Positions 37,251-48,063 of a stretch of DNA of 64,000 bases are shown one piece after another. The notes under the pieces are model-generated. The model was not told where the DNA came from, made no database searches, and saw only the letters and a program-made list of their open reading frames with translations. Made by a program: the position numbers and the translations under genes. Origin of the DNA: Burkholderiales bacterium. GTDB taxonomy: Bacteria > Pseudomonadota > Gammaproteobacteria > Burkholderiales > Burkholderiaceae_C. The DNA lies in assembly GCA_016702555.1 (NCBI GenBank), contig JADJDV010000003.1:310001-374000 (forward strand), in the 5' to 3' direction. Position 1 is the stretch's first letter. Each line of letters starts with the position of its first letter.

Positions 37251-38894
37251 TCAAGCCATGGCTCGCGCCGCGCGCTGGGCCGAGTAGATGCAGCCGCCGA
37301 GGAAGCTGCCCTCCAATCCGCGCAAACCGTTCATGCCGCCACCGCCAAAACCCGCCGCCTCACCAATGGCGTACAGGCCGGTGATCGGCTGGCCACCGGC
37401 GTCGAGCGCCCGGCTGTCCAGGTTGGTCTGGATGCCACCCAGGCTCTTGCGACTGATGATGTGCTCGCGAATGGCAATCAGCGGCATGGCTTTCTCGTCA
37501 ATGATGCGCGCCGCCTTGCAGGTGCGCAGGCGGTCGCCCTTCCACTCGCGCAACTGCGCGATGCGCTGACGTTGTGCGTCCTGGCTGGCGCTGCCCTTGG
37601 CGACTTCGGCGTCGTAGTGATGCACGACGGCGCGCAGGGTGTCTGCATGCACGTCAGATGTGCCTTGCAGCGCGTTCATCTTGTCGGCCAGTTCGTCCAG
37701 CGTGCGTGCGGTCACCACGTCGCTGCTGTGCGTCAGCACCTCGTTCAGCAGCCAGCGGTTGCCGCGCAGGATGTCCAGCACGAAACCCAGCTTGCGCTTG
37801 TCGCGGATGCTGGGGTTGAACTCGGCGCCGGAAATCGCCAGCTCCTTCAGCGCGATCTGGCGGTTCATCAGCTGCCAGGAGTAACCCTGAGGCTGCGCGC
37901 ACACCTGCGTCACCAGATCGCGCGTATCGAAGCCGCTCACCAGCGGCGGCAGGATGCGCTCGCCGCGCGCGTTCAGCCACAGGGCCGACTTGGGCGGCAC
38001 CAGCGACAGGCCGTGGCGCGGCTTGCGCGGGCGCCAGTGGGCGATACCGGCGGCGTAGTTCCACTGGTTCTGCAAGTGCGTCAGCTGTGCGCCCACGCCT
38101 TGCGTGGCGTGGTGCAGCGTGCCGTCGGCAAACTGGTGCGAGCCGTTCAGCAGGCTGGCGGGCGGCTGGCCCCAGTCGGCATGCCAGTACTGGCGCGCCA
38201 GGCTCAGGTCGCCACCGTTGATGCCGCCGGCGGCAATCACCACTTGCGGCGCGTGTGCTTCGAAGGGCTGCACACCCGCCTCGCCTTCGGCAACGCCGTG
38301 GCAACCGGTAACGGCGCCTTCCGTGGTCAGCAGGCCCTCGACCTTGTGGCCGAAACAGAGGGCGAGCCGATCGCGCTGCGGGTGTCGCTCCAGTTGGCCG
38401 AGCAGCGCCGCCACCAGCCCTTGCCCGGTGCCCCAGACCACGTGCCAGCGCGGCACCGAGTTGCCGCGCGCCGCACCGCGGGTTCCCGGCCCCATGCCAC
38501 GCTCAACCCACAGCGGCAGCGGCAGAAAGCCGACGCCACGTGCCTTCAGCCAGTGGTACAGGTGCTCCAGCGAATCATTGACGTAATGCTCGGCCCACTG
38601 ACGCGGCCAGTAGTACGGGTGACCAGGCTGGGTGCTGGCGGTGTCGAAGGCGCCAAAAGCCAGCCAGTCCTGCAGCGCGAGTTCGGGCGAGTCGCGCAGC
38701 TTCTGCTTGCGCTGCAAGGGCGTGTCCACCATCAGCAGACCGCCGAAACTCTCCTTGGCCAGCCCCCCAAAGTTAGTGTGCGCATCGCGATCCAGCAGCA
38801 GCACGCGCCGGCCGCGGTCCAGCAATTGCAGCGCACAGACAATGCCGGCCAGGCCGCCGCCGATGATCAGCACCTCGCTGTCGTGGCGCTGCAC
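37251..38894 (-). CDS. FAD-dependent dehydrogenase, KstD/fumarate reductase-like
   Basis: The protein is about 547 aa from GTG 38894, preceded by GAGGG that overlaps the end of the DUF169 gene. The frame is open far upstream, but that part is antisense-like noise within the DUF169 gene. VLIIGGGLAGIVCALQLLDRG is the Rossmann dinucleotide fold. GGGMNGLRGLEGSFLGGCIYSAQ near the C-terminus is typical of FAD-binding dehydrogenases related to 3-ketosteroid dehydrogenase and flavocytochrome fumarate reductase. It probably introduces a double bond next to a carbonyl. Its link to the TPP enzyme is by spacing only. Confidence 0.8.
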   Translation of the reverse strand: MQRHDSEVLIIGGGLAGIVCALQLLDRGRRVLLLDRDAHTNFGGLAKESFGGLLMVDTPLQRKQKLRDSPELALQDWLAFGAFDTASTQPGHPYYWPRQWAEHYVNDSLEHLYHWLKARGVGFLPLPLWVERGMGPGTRGAARGNSVPRWHVVWGTGQGLVAALLGQLERHPQRDRLALCFGHKVEGLLTTEGAVTGCHGVAEGEAGVQPFEAHAPQVVIAAGGINGGDLSLARQYWHADWGQPPASLLNGSHQFADGTLHHATQGVGAQLTHLQNQWNYAAGIAHWRPRKPRHGLSLVPPKSALWLNARGERILPPLVSGFDTRDLVTQVCAQPQGYSWQLMNRQIALKELAISGAEFNPSIRDKRKLGFVLDILRGNRWLLNEVLTHSSDVVTARTLDELADKMNALQGTSDVHADTLRAVVHHYDAEVAKGSASQDAQRQRIAQLREWKGDRLRTCKAARIIDEKAMPLIAIREHIISRKSLGGIQTNLDSRALDAGGQPITGLYAIGEAAGFGGGGMNGLRGLEGSFLGGCIYSAQRAARAMA

Positions 38895-38905
38895 GTCCGT
38901 GGCCC

Positions 38906-39712
38906 TCAAGGCGCCTTGCCGGCGTAGCTCACGCCCATGCCGGCGCGCACGTCCTGCTGGATGCCGTAGGTGGCGACAGGGTAGCGCAGGCCGCTTTTCG
39001 CCAGCGCCTGCATGCCGGCCAGCGCCTTGGCGATGTCGGCGGGCTTGAGCGCCATCAGCATCTCGTCGTCCAGCACGCCGCCGTAACGGCGCTCGGCAAA
39101 ACACGGGATCGACAGGCTGGGCTGGCCGGTCTTGAGGGCGCGACCCCAGGAGTCGGCGCAGGACGATTCGCCCACCACGCTCCAGTCGAAGCGCCGGTAG
39201 CCCGACCATTGCAGGCCGTTGATGAAGTAGATCATCGCGCCGGGCGTGGCGTAGAACAGCGCAATGTCGGGTTTGTCGGCGACCTCGCCAAAGCCGGGCC
39301 ACTTGGCCAGCGGCGCCAGCACCAGCGCGCGGTAGCGGCCGGCGGGCACCACGTCCATGGCCGCCTGGTGGCGCGCCGAATCCTCCACGGTCGCAAACCA
39401 CACGCCGGCCATGGCCTGGCCGGAATACCAGTTGGCGTCCTGCCCGCCCAGGCCGACCACGGCGCGGCATTGATCGCCCACCAGGTCATCGGCCGTGACG
39501 CCCAAGGACCACCCCAGGCGCGCGGCCTGGCCGACGAGTTGATCCAGCGTGTGGATGGCTTGCGGCCGGCGCAGCTTGGGGAGGGCGGCGAAAGCGTCGG
39601 GCGACTCGAACAGCTTCATGCCAATGGGCGGCGTGCGCAGCTTCAGCGTGCGCTCCAACTCAGCGGCCAGGGTGTCGAGCGGTGCGATGGGGGCCTCGGC
39701 AGTGATGCTCAT
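38906..39712 (-). CDS. DUF169-family protein
   Basis: The protein is 268 aa. The family pattern is LRTPPIGMKLF near residue 28, CRAVVGLG near residue 83, and a C-terminal half with ESSCADSWGRALKTGQPSLSIPCFAERRYGG in parts. The cysteines in DQCRA, SSCAD and IPCFAE may bind a metal. DUF169 proteins are found in anaerobes and aerobes near redox enzymes, without an assigned reaction. It heads the leftward FAD dehydrogenase-TPP enzyme-MFS operon, 11 nt before the dehydrogenase start. Confidence 0.8.
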   Translation of the reverse strand: MSITAEAPIAPLDTLAAELERTLKLRTPPIGMKLFESPDAFAALPKLRRPQAIHTLDQLVGQAARLGWSLGVTADDLVGDQCRAVVGLGGQDANWYSGQAMAGVWFATVEDSARHQAAMDVVPAGRYRALVLAPLAKWPGFGEVADKPDIALFYATPGAMIYFINGLQWSGYRRFDWSVVGESSCADSWGRALKTGQPSLSIPCFAERRYGGVLDDEMLMALKPADIAKALAGMQALAKSGLRYPVATYGIQQDVRAGMGVSYAGKAP

Positions 39713-39806
39713 TGGCGTGTCTGGTGAAGTGGTTCTTGCAGCACTATGGAACGAAAGCAGCCGACAACGCCTGATGGGCCAGTGCCAGCAACCATGGAAA
39801 TTGCAG

Positions 39807-41213
39807 TCAGAGCAGCTTGCGGATCCAGCCCATCACCCGATCGAATCGTGCGCCGTAGGGCGGGTAGAGCAGATGGCCCGCCGCCCAACGCGACTGCACG
39901 AACACGCTCTTCTGGTGCGTGAAGCGCAGGAATCCGGTTTCACCGTGGTAAGCACCCCAGCCGCTCTCGCCGATGCCGCCGAAAGGCAGGCCGTCGTGGG
40001 CAATGTGCAGCAGCGTGTCGTTCACGGTCACCCCGCCGCTCACCGTGCCGCGCAGCACCGCATCGCGCGCCGCCCCATCGCTGCCAAACCAGTACAGCGC
40101 CAGCGGGCGCGGGCCGGCGTTGATGTGGGCAATGGCGTCCTGCGCGCTGTCGCAGGGCAGCACCGGCAGCACCGGGCCGAAGATTTCCTCCTGCATCAGG
40201 CGCAGCTCCGGCGTGGCGCCAAACACCAGCGCCGGGCGCAATTGGCGCTGGGCGCCATCGGTTGGGCCCGCCGCCGCGGGCGCCACGTCTTCCACCCTCG
40301 CCCCGGCCGCACGCGCTTCGTCCAGCAGCGCCAGCAGGCGGGCGTGGTGGCGATCGGTGACGATGGCGGCGTAGTCGGGATTGCCGTCGATGCGTGGGAA
40401 CAGCCGCGCCACCGCGGCGCGGTAGGCCTCGGCAAAGGCCTGCTCGCGCCCGCGCGACAGCAGCACGTAGTCGGGCGCGATGCAGGTCTGACCGCCGTTC
40501 AGCAGCTTGCCGTGCGCGATCTTCAGGGCCGCACCCGCCAGGTCGTCGCAGGACGCATCGACGATGCAGGGCGACTTGCCGCCCAGCTCCAGCGTGGTCG
40601 GGGTCAGGTTGCGCGCCGCCGCCTCGGCCACCTTGCGGCCGACGGCGGTGGAACCGGTGAAGAACAGGTGATCGAAAGGCAGCGCGGCGAACTCGGCCGC
40701 CACCTCCGCCCCACCCTGCACCACGCTGAATTCGTCGGGCGCGAAAATCTTGGCCACCAGCTCGGCCAGCAGCGCCGAGGTGCGCGGCGTGATCTCGCTG
40801 GGCTTGAGCATCACCCGGTTGCCCGCCGCCAACGCGATTGCCGCCGGTCCCAGGGTGAGCTGCAGCGGGTAGTTCCAGGGCCCGATGATGCCGACCACGC
40901 CCAGCGGCTGGCGCTCGATGCGGCCACGCCCTGGCATCAGATAAAGCGGCGTGCGCACCCTTTGCGGCCGCGACCAGCGCGCCGTGTGGCGCCGCAGATC
41001 GCCCAGGACGCCGCGCAGCACGAACAGATCGGCAATCTCGGTCAGACGCTCACCGCGCACGCCGAAGTCGGCCTGCACGGCGGCGCTGAGCGCGCCACTG
41101 TGTTCTTCCAGCAGGTGCGCCACGCGCGCCAGGCGGTCCAGCCGCTCGGCCAGGTCCGGCGGCGCCATCCGGCTGCGAGCGTGCTGCGCATCAAACAAGT
41201 CTTGAACGGTCAA
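39807..41213 (-). CDS. Aldehyde dehydrogenase, coniferyl-aldehyde dehydrogenase type
   Basis: The protein is about 468 aa from a TTG at 41213 with AAGGAG 8 nt upstream. The active-site Glu is in LELGGKSP and the Cys in GGQTCIAPDY. IIGPWNYPLQL marks the NAD site. The short form without an N-terminal extension matches the coniferyl/fatty-aldehyde dehydrogenases (CalB-like). It oxidises an aldehyde to an acid with NAD(P). It lies 94 nt upstream of DUF169 on the same strand and could handle an aldehyde released by the neighbouring TPP enzymes. Confidence 0.87.
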   Translation of the reverse strand: MTVQDLFDAQHARSRMAPPDLAERLDRLARVAHLLEEHSGALSAAVQADFGVRGERLTEIADLFVLRGVLGDLRRHTARWSRPQRVRTPLYLMPGRGRIERQPLGVVGIIGPWNYPLQLTLGPAAIALAAGNRVMLKPSEITPRTSALLAELVAKIFAPDEFSVVQGGAEVAAEFAALPFDHLFFTGSTAVGRKVAEAAARNLTPTTLELGGKSPCIVDASCDDLAGAALKIAHGKLLNGGQTCIAPDYVLLSRGREQAFAEAYRAAVARLFPRIDGNPDYAAIVTDRHHARLLALLDEARAAGARVEDVAPAAAGPTDGAQRQLRPALVFGATPELRLMQEEIFGPVLPVLPCDSAQDAIAHINAGPRPLALYWFGSDGAARDAVLRGTVSGGVTVNDTLLHIAHDGLPFGGIGESGWGAYHGETGFLRFTHQKSVFVQSRWAAGHLLYPPYGARFDRVMGWIRKLL

Positions 41214-41259
41214 CGAGGGTACTCCTTGAAAACAGCGGCCAACACGGCCGCAGTGTGCC

Positions 41260-41293
41260 AAAAGAAAACGCGCCTGCGGTGTCGCAGGCGCGT
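41260..41293 (-). terminator. Rho-independent terminator downstream of clpB
   Basis: An 11-bp perfect stem ACGCGCCTGCG/CGCAGGCGCGT with a 4-nt loop. On the minus strand it is followed by TTTCTTTT. It lies between the clpB stop and the aldehyde dehydrogenase start. Confidence 0.8.
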
Positions 41294-41321
41294 CTGGATC
41301 GCAATGGGCAGAGGGTCCGGC

Positions 41322-43931
<2,610 letters not shown>

Positions 43932-44114
43932 GATGGTTTGATGGTGTCGGCGGCCGGCAGCGATCCTATGCGCAGCATATGCCGGCGGGACACCGATTTT
44001 CAAGGTGGACGTGGCCCCGCCAACGCGGTAGCGACCGTCCATGGAACCTGTCGGCGGACACGCCGGTGCCGGGCGTGTTTTCCAGCCATCCTGCGACCAC
44101 CGGGTCGCCCTGAC

Positions 44115-44657
44115 TCAGCGCCGCGGCGGCAGGCAAGGCCCATGCCGGTGCCGGAACGCGGCCGGCGTCTCGGGCCGCCACTCGGCGAACACACCGCGGT
44201 CCTGCTCACGCGCTTCCAGCTCTTCGCGCCAGTACGTGCCCAGGCGGCCGCGAGAACCTTCGCTCCAGGCCCAGCCCTCGCGGACCATCTGCGCCGCCAG
44301 GTCCAGCCCGTCCGGCAGCCGCCGCACCGAAGCCAGCGGCCGGCCATAACGGTCGTAGGCCGAGACGGTGATGCGCACGCGCTGGTTCAGTGCCAGCGCC
44401 TGCATGGCGGCGCGCGCCTCGGGGCCCAGCTTCTGGCAGATCTCGGGCGCGTCGATGCCTTCCACACGCAGGCGCTGGCGTGTGCCGCCGGCCTCGGGGT
44501 GCACCCAGATCGAATCGCCGTCCACCACGTGCGTCACGCGCGCCTCCCAGGCCACGCCGATGGCCGGCCGCTGACCCTCCTGCGCCGGCGCCGCCAATGG
44601 CGCCAGCGCGGTGGCGCATGCCCAGGCCGCCAGCCAGGTGCGGCGCTTGAGGTTCAC
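44115..44657 (-). CDS. Secreted thermonuclease (SNase) family protein
   Basis: The protein is 180 aa from a GTG that overlaps the moaE stop (GTGA). A signal peptide (KRRTWLAAWACATALAPLAAPAQ) precedes the SNase fold. HVVDGDSIWV and GIDAPEICQ carry acidic calcium/active-site positions, and RYGRPLASVR matches the arginine region. It would cut DNA or RNA outside the cytoplasm. Coupling of such a gene to moaE is not functionally obvious. Confidence 0.8.
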   Translation of the reverse strand: MNLKRRTWLAAWACATALAPLAAPAQEGQRPAIGVAWEARVTHVVDGDSIWVHPEAGGTRQRLRVEGIDAPEICQKLGPEARAAMQALALNQRVRITVSAYDRYGRPLASVRRLPDGLDLAAQMVREGWAWSEGSRGRLGTYWREELEAREQDRGVFAEWRPETPAAFRHRHGPCLPPRR

Positions 44658-45130
44658 GCGTTGCTCGCGGCGATGCCCCAGCGCGCCAGCGCGGCGTCGT
44701 CGGCAACGCGCGCATCGACCCAGCGCGCGCCCGCCGGCGTCTGCTCCTTCTTCCAGAACGGCGCCTGGGTCTTCAGGTAGTCCATCAGGAACTCGCAGGC
44801 TTGAAACGCCTCGCCCCGATGCGCGCTGGTCACGGCCACCAGCACGATCTGGTCCTGCGGCGCCAGCAGGCCGATGCGGTGGATGACGCGCACGCCCAAC
44901 AGGTCGAAGCGGCGGCGCGCCTCGTCGATCATGGCCTCGATCGCCTTCTCGGTCATGCCCGGGTAGTGCTCCAGTTCCATCGTGCGGATCGAGTCACCTT
45001 CGTTCCGATCACGCACGGTGCCGACGAAAGCACACACGGCCCCCACGCGCGCATCGCCCGCGCGCAGCGCGGCCACCTCGGCGCTCAAGTCGAAGTCCTG
45101 TGGCTGAATCGAAACACGCGACGAACTCAT
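44654..45130 (-). CDS. moaE: Molybdopterin synthase catalytic subunit
   Basis: The protein is 158 aa. AVCAFVGTVRDRNEG, LEHYPGMTEKAI and HRIGLLAPQD are MoaE blocks. FWKKEQTPAG holds the catalytic lysines. With MoaD thiocarboxylate it converts precursor Z (cPMP) to molybdopterin. moaD lies 2.7 kb away, split off by three unrelated genes. The start at 45130 follows the conserved N-terminal spacing. Confidence 0.93.
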   Translation of the reverse strand: MSSSRVSIQPQDFDLSAEVAALRAGDARVGAVCAFVGTVRDRNEGDSIRTMELEHYPGMTEKAIEAMIDEARRRFDLLGVRVIHRIGLLAPQDQIVLVAVTSAHRGEAFQACEFLMDYLKTQAPFWKKEQTPAGARWVDARVADDAALARWGIAASNA

Positions 45131-45416
45131 GCCGGCATTTTGCCCTGCGCGCCGCCGCGTCGCCGCTACACTGGCGCCATGCACCTGCACGCCCTGCCCC
45201 GCTTCACGTCGCCCTACGCGACGCACGCGGTTGCGTGCACGGCCTGCAAATCGAAGAAACGCCAGCGCATCTGACCGGCGCTGCGGCTGCCGTCGTCAGA
45301 TGTGCGACGGCAAGACCCAGCGGCGGCTTCTTCGGCATCTCCTCGGCACATTTTTCCGCGCACATTCGGCCACGGCCCACCCAAGCGGTCATGGTTTTGT
45401 CTGAAAGGATGTGGAC

Positions 45417-46319
45417 GTGAACACCGAACCCTACCCCGGACCCGATTTCTCGGGTCTGTGGATTCCCCTCATCACCCCGTTTCACGAAGACGCCGTCGAC
45501 CACGCCGCACTCGGGCGCCTGACCGCCCGGCTGGCGGCCAGCGGCATCCGCGGCTTCGTCGTCTGCGGCTCCACCGGCGAAGCAGCAGCGCTGTCGAAGG
45601 AGGAGCAGCTGGCCTGCCTGCGCACTGTGGCCGCGCACGCGGGCGGGCTGCCGCTGGTGATGGGCGTGAGCGGCCACCACCTGCCCGACACGCGCGACTG
45701 GGTGCGGCGCCTGGCCGCGCCCGACGTGCCCGCGCTGGCCGGCCTGCTGGTGTCCGCACCCCACTACGTCCGGCCGGCGCAGGACGGCATTCGCACCTGG
45801 TTCAGCGCGCTCGCCGACGCCAGCACTGTGCCGCTCGTCGTCTACGACATCCCCTACCGCACCGGCGCCGTCATCGCACGTGAGACGCTGCTGGCGCTGG
45901 CCGCGCACCCGAACATCCGCGCGGTCAAGGACTGCGGCGGCGACGTCGGCAAGACGCTGGCGCTGATCCGCGACGGCCGACTGCAGGTGCTGGCCGGCGA
46001 GGACGCGCAGATCTTCGCCACCGTGGCGCAAGGCGGTGCCGGCGCCATCGCCGCCTCGGCCCACCTGCACACGCAGCGCTTCGTCGAGCTGCTGGAGGCG
46101 CTGGCGGCCAGCGACCTGACGCGCGCCCGCCGCGCCTGGGCGCCGTTACCGCCTCTGATCGAGGCGCTGTTCGCCGAGCCGAACCCGGGGCCGCTCAAGG
46201 CCGTGCTGGCGGCGTACGGTGAATGCGGAGACGAACTGCGTGCACCGATGAGCCGAGCATCCTACGACGCCGCAAGCCGCGCGTGTGCCGTCAGCGACAG
46301 CCTTATGGCAAAGAGTTGA
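45417..46319 (+). CDS. Dihydrodipicolinate synthase/N-acetylneuraminate lyase-family protein
   Basis: The protein is 300 aa from GTG 45417, with AAAGGA 7 nt upstream. A GTG at 45411 is too close to that site. The barrel has VCGSTGEAAALS, YDIPYRTG (Tyr) and AVKDCGG (Schiff-base Lys). It may be a true DapA or a keto-sugar-acid aldolase; position next to an SDR, not among lysine genes, favours the latter slightly. It belongs to the three-gene insertion between moaD and moaE. The 286-bp gap on its 5' side holds no other gene that I can support. Confidence 0.82.
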   Translation: MNTEPYPGPDFSGLWIPLITPFHEDAVDHAALGRLTARLAASGIRGFVVCGSTGEAAALSKEEQLACLRTVAAHAGGLPLVMGVSGHHLPDTRDWVRRLAAPDVPALAGLLVSAPHYVRPAQDGIRTWFSALADASTVPLVVYDIPYRTGAVIARETLLALAAHPNIRAVKDCGGDVGKTLALIRDGRLQVLAGEDAQIFATVAQGGAGAIAASAHLHTQRFVELLEALAASDLTRARRAWAPLPPLIEALFAEPNPGPLKAVLAAYGECGDELRAPMSRASYDAASRACAVSDSLMAKS

Positions 46320-46368
46320 AAGCGACTGGCCGATACTCCTGCCAAAGAGATCGCGCGAGGAGACGCAG

Positions 46369-47157
46369 ATGGACCTGCAACTCAAGAACAAGCGGGTGCT
46401 GATCACCGGCGGCAGCAAGGGCATCGGCCTGGCCTGCGCACGCGCCTTCGCGGCCGAGGGCGCACGCCTGGCGCTGGCGGCGCGTCAGGCCGACACCCTG
46501 CAGGCGGCCGCCGACGCCCTGCGCGCCACCGGCGCCCAGGTGCTGGCCGTGCCCACCGACCTGGGCGATGCGCTGCAGGCCGACCGGCTGGTGCGCGAGG
46601 TGGGCGAGCAGTTCGGCCCCATCGACGTGCTGGTCAACTCGGCCGGCGCCGCGCGCCGCACCCCGGCGCCGGATCTGACGGCGGCCGACTGGCACGCCGC
46701 CATGAACGCCAAGTTCTTCACCTACGTGCACGCCATGCAGGCGGTGTTGCCGGGCATGCGTGCGCGTGGCGGCGGCGTGATCGTCAACGTCATCGGCGCC
46801 GGTGGCAAAGTCGCTTCACCCACGCACCTGGCGGGCGGCGCGGCCAACGCGGCGCTGATGCTGGCCACCAGCGGCCTGGCCCACGCGCACGCCGCCGAGG
46901 GCCTGCGCATCGTCGCCGTGAATCCCGGCCCGGTGCTGACCGAGCGCCTGCAACAAGGCCTGGAAGCCCAGGCCGCGCTGGCCGGCATCAGCGTCGATCA
47001 GGCGCAGGCGCAGACGGTGCAACGCGCGCCGATGGGCCGCATCGCGACGCCGGAAGAGATTGCCGATGTGGTGGTATTCCTGGCCTCGGCGCGCGCCAGC
47101 TACGTCAACGGCGCCATCGTGGCGATGGACGGCGCGACGACGCCGATGGTGGTCTGA
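46369..47157 (+). CDS. SDR-family protein lacking the catalytic Tyr and Lys
   Basis: The protein is 262 aa with GAGGAG upstream. The NAD(P)-binding motif GGSKGIGLA and NSAGAA are intact. At the active site, the usual YxxxK is replaced: LAGGAANAALM has Gly for Tyr and Asn for Lys, and the preceding Ser region is NVIGAGG. A few SDR clades have this LAGGAxNAAL pattern. It may bind cofactor without ordinary carbonyl reduction, or use another mechanism. It lies 49 nt after the DapA-like gene, so they probably act together. Confidence 0.85.
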   Translation: MDLQLKNKRVLITGGSKGIGLACARAFAAEGARLALAARQADTLQAAADALRATGAQVLAVPTDLGDALQADRLVREVGEQFGPIDVLVNSAGAARRTPAPDLTAADWHAAMNAKFFTYVHAMQAVLPGMRARGGGVIVNVIGAGGKVASPTHLAGGAANAALMLATSGLAHAHAAEGLRIVAVNPGPVLTERLQQGLEAQAALAGISVDQAQAQTVQRAPMGRIATPEEIADVVVFLASARASYVNGAIVAMDGATTPMVV

Positions 47158-47163
47158 ACGCGC

Positions 47164-47793
47164 TCAGGCGCGCGCCTTCAGCGCCAGGATCGACAGGCCC
47201 GAGGCGATGAAGGTCAGCCCGGCGCCGATGTTCAGGCCCGTGCCGACACGCGGGCGCCGCGCCAGCCAGGCCGACAGCCGCGCCGCAAAGCTGCCCAGCA
47301 CGGTAAAGATGACGGCCGTCAGCACGGCGAAGATGGCACCGTAGACCAGCATCTGCGTGGCGACCGAGCCGCGCGCGCTGCTGACGAACTGCGGCAGGAA
47401 GGCCAGCACGAACAAGCCCGGCTTGGGGTTGAGCACGTTGGACAGTACGCCCACGGTGAACACGCGCCGCAGCGGCGCCTGCCGCGCCGGCTCGAAGGTA
47501 ATCAGGTCGCGCGAGCGCACGGCCTTGAAGCCCAGCCACAGCAGATACGCCGCGCCGACGCCCTTGACAACCCAGAACGCCGCCGGCGTGGCCTGCAGCA
47601 CCAGCGACAACCCCAGCGCGGCGGCCAGGGTGTGCACCATGATGCCGATGCCGGCGCCGATGGACGACAGCGCCGCCGCCACCGGCCCCTGGCTCAGGCC
47701 GCGGCCGATGGCCAGGATGTTGTCTGGGCCGGGAGCAAGCACCACCACCAGCGCGGCGGCGACGTAGGCGATCAGGACTTCGGTCGGGAACAT
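47164..47793 (-). CDS. LysE-family translocator
   Basis: The protein is 209 aa with about six hydrophobic helices. The LysE/RhtB signature is APGPDNILAIGRGLSQG, and GVLSNVLNPKPGLFVLAFLPQFV follows. It probably exports an amino acid or derivative across the inner membrane. It converges on the SDR gene (6-nt gap) and lies 15 nt downstream of moaD, so it may share the moeA-moaD transcript. Confidence 0.85.
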   Translation of the reverse strand: MFPTEVLIAYVAAALVVVLAPGPDNILAIGRGLSQGPVAAALSSIGAGIGIMVHTLAAALGLSLVLQATPAAFWVVKGVGAAYLLWLGFKAVRSRDLITFEPARQAPLRRVFTVGVLSNVLNPKPGLFVLAFLPQFVSSARGSVATQMLVYGAIFAVLTAVIFTVLGSFAARLSAWLARRPRVGTGLNIGAGLTFIASGLSILALKARA

Positions 47794-47808
47794 GTGGAAC
47801 CCCGGGGT

Positions 47809-48063
47809 TCAGCCGCCGGTGACCGGCGGAAAAAAAGCCACCTCGGCGCCATCGGCGAGCAGCGCGGACTCGTCGCTCATGGCCTGATCCAGCGCCATCC
47901 GCACCGCATTGCCGCGCGCCAGCGCTTGGGCGTGGGCGCCGCCGCGCGCGATCAGTTCGTCGCGCAGCGCGGCCAGCGTCGGTGCCGTGGTGGCGACGCG
48001 CTCACTGCCGCAATCCAGCGCCTCGCGGATCGAGGCGAAGTAGCGCACCGTCACGCACTTCAT
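47809..48063 (-). CDS. moaD: Molybdopterin synthase sulfur-carrier subunit
   Basis: The protein is 84 aa with the ubiquitin-like fold and the C-terminal PPVTGG diglycine that is thiocarboxylated. VRYFASIREALDC is the N-terminal signature. It donates sulfur to MoaE. The start overlaps the moeA stop (ATGA), so the two are translationally coupled. Confidence 0.92.
   Translation of the reverse strand: MKCVTVRYFASIREALDCGSERVATTAPTLAALRDELIARGGAHAQALARGNAVRMALDQAMSDESALLADGAEVAFFPPVTGG

Noticed and set aside
37251..39470. Longer version of the FAD dehydrogenase starting far upstream
   Set aside because: The added N-terminal 190 residues are low-complexity and lie antiphase within the DUF169 gene; GTG 38894 with a ribosome site fits the family start.
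45180..45274. Possible 31-codon gene in the moaE/DapA-like gap (starts MHLHALPRF)
   Set aside because: No ribosome site, no recognisable motif and composition like intergenic GC-rich sequence.
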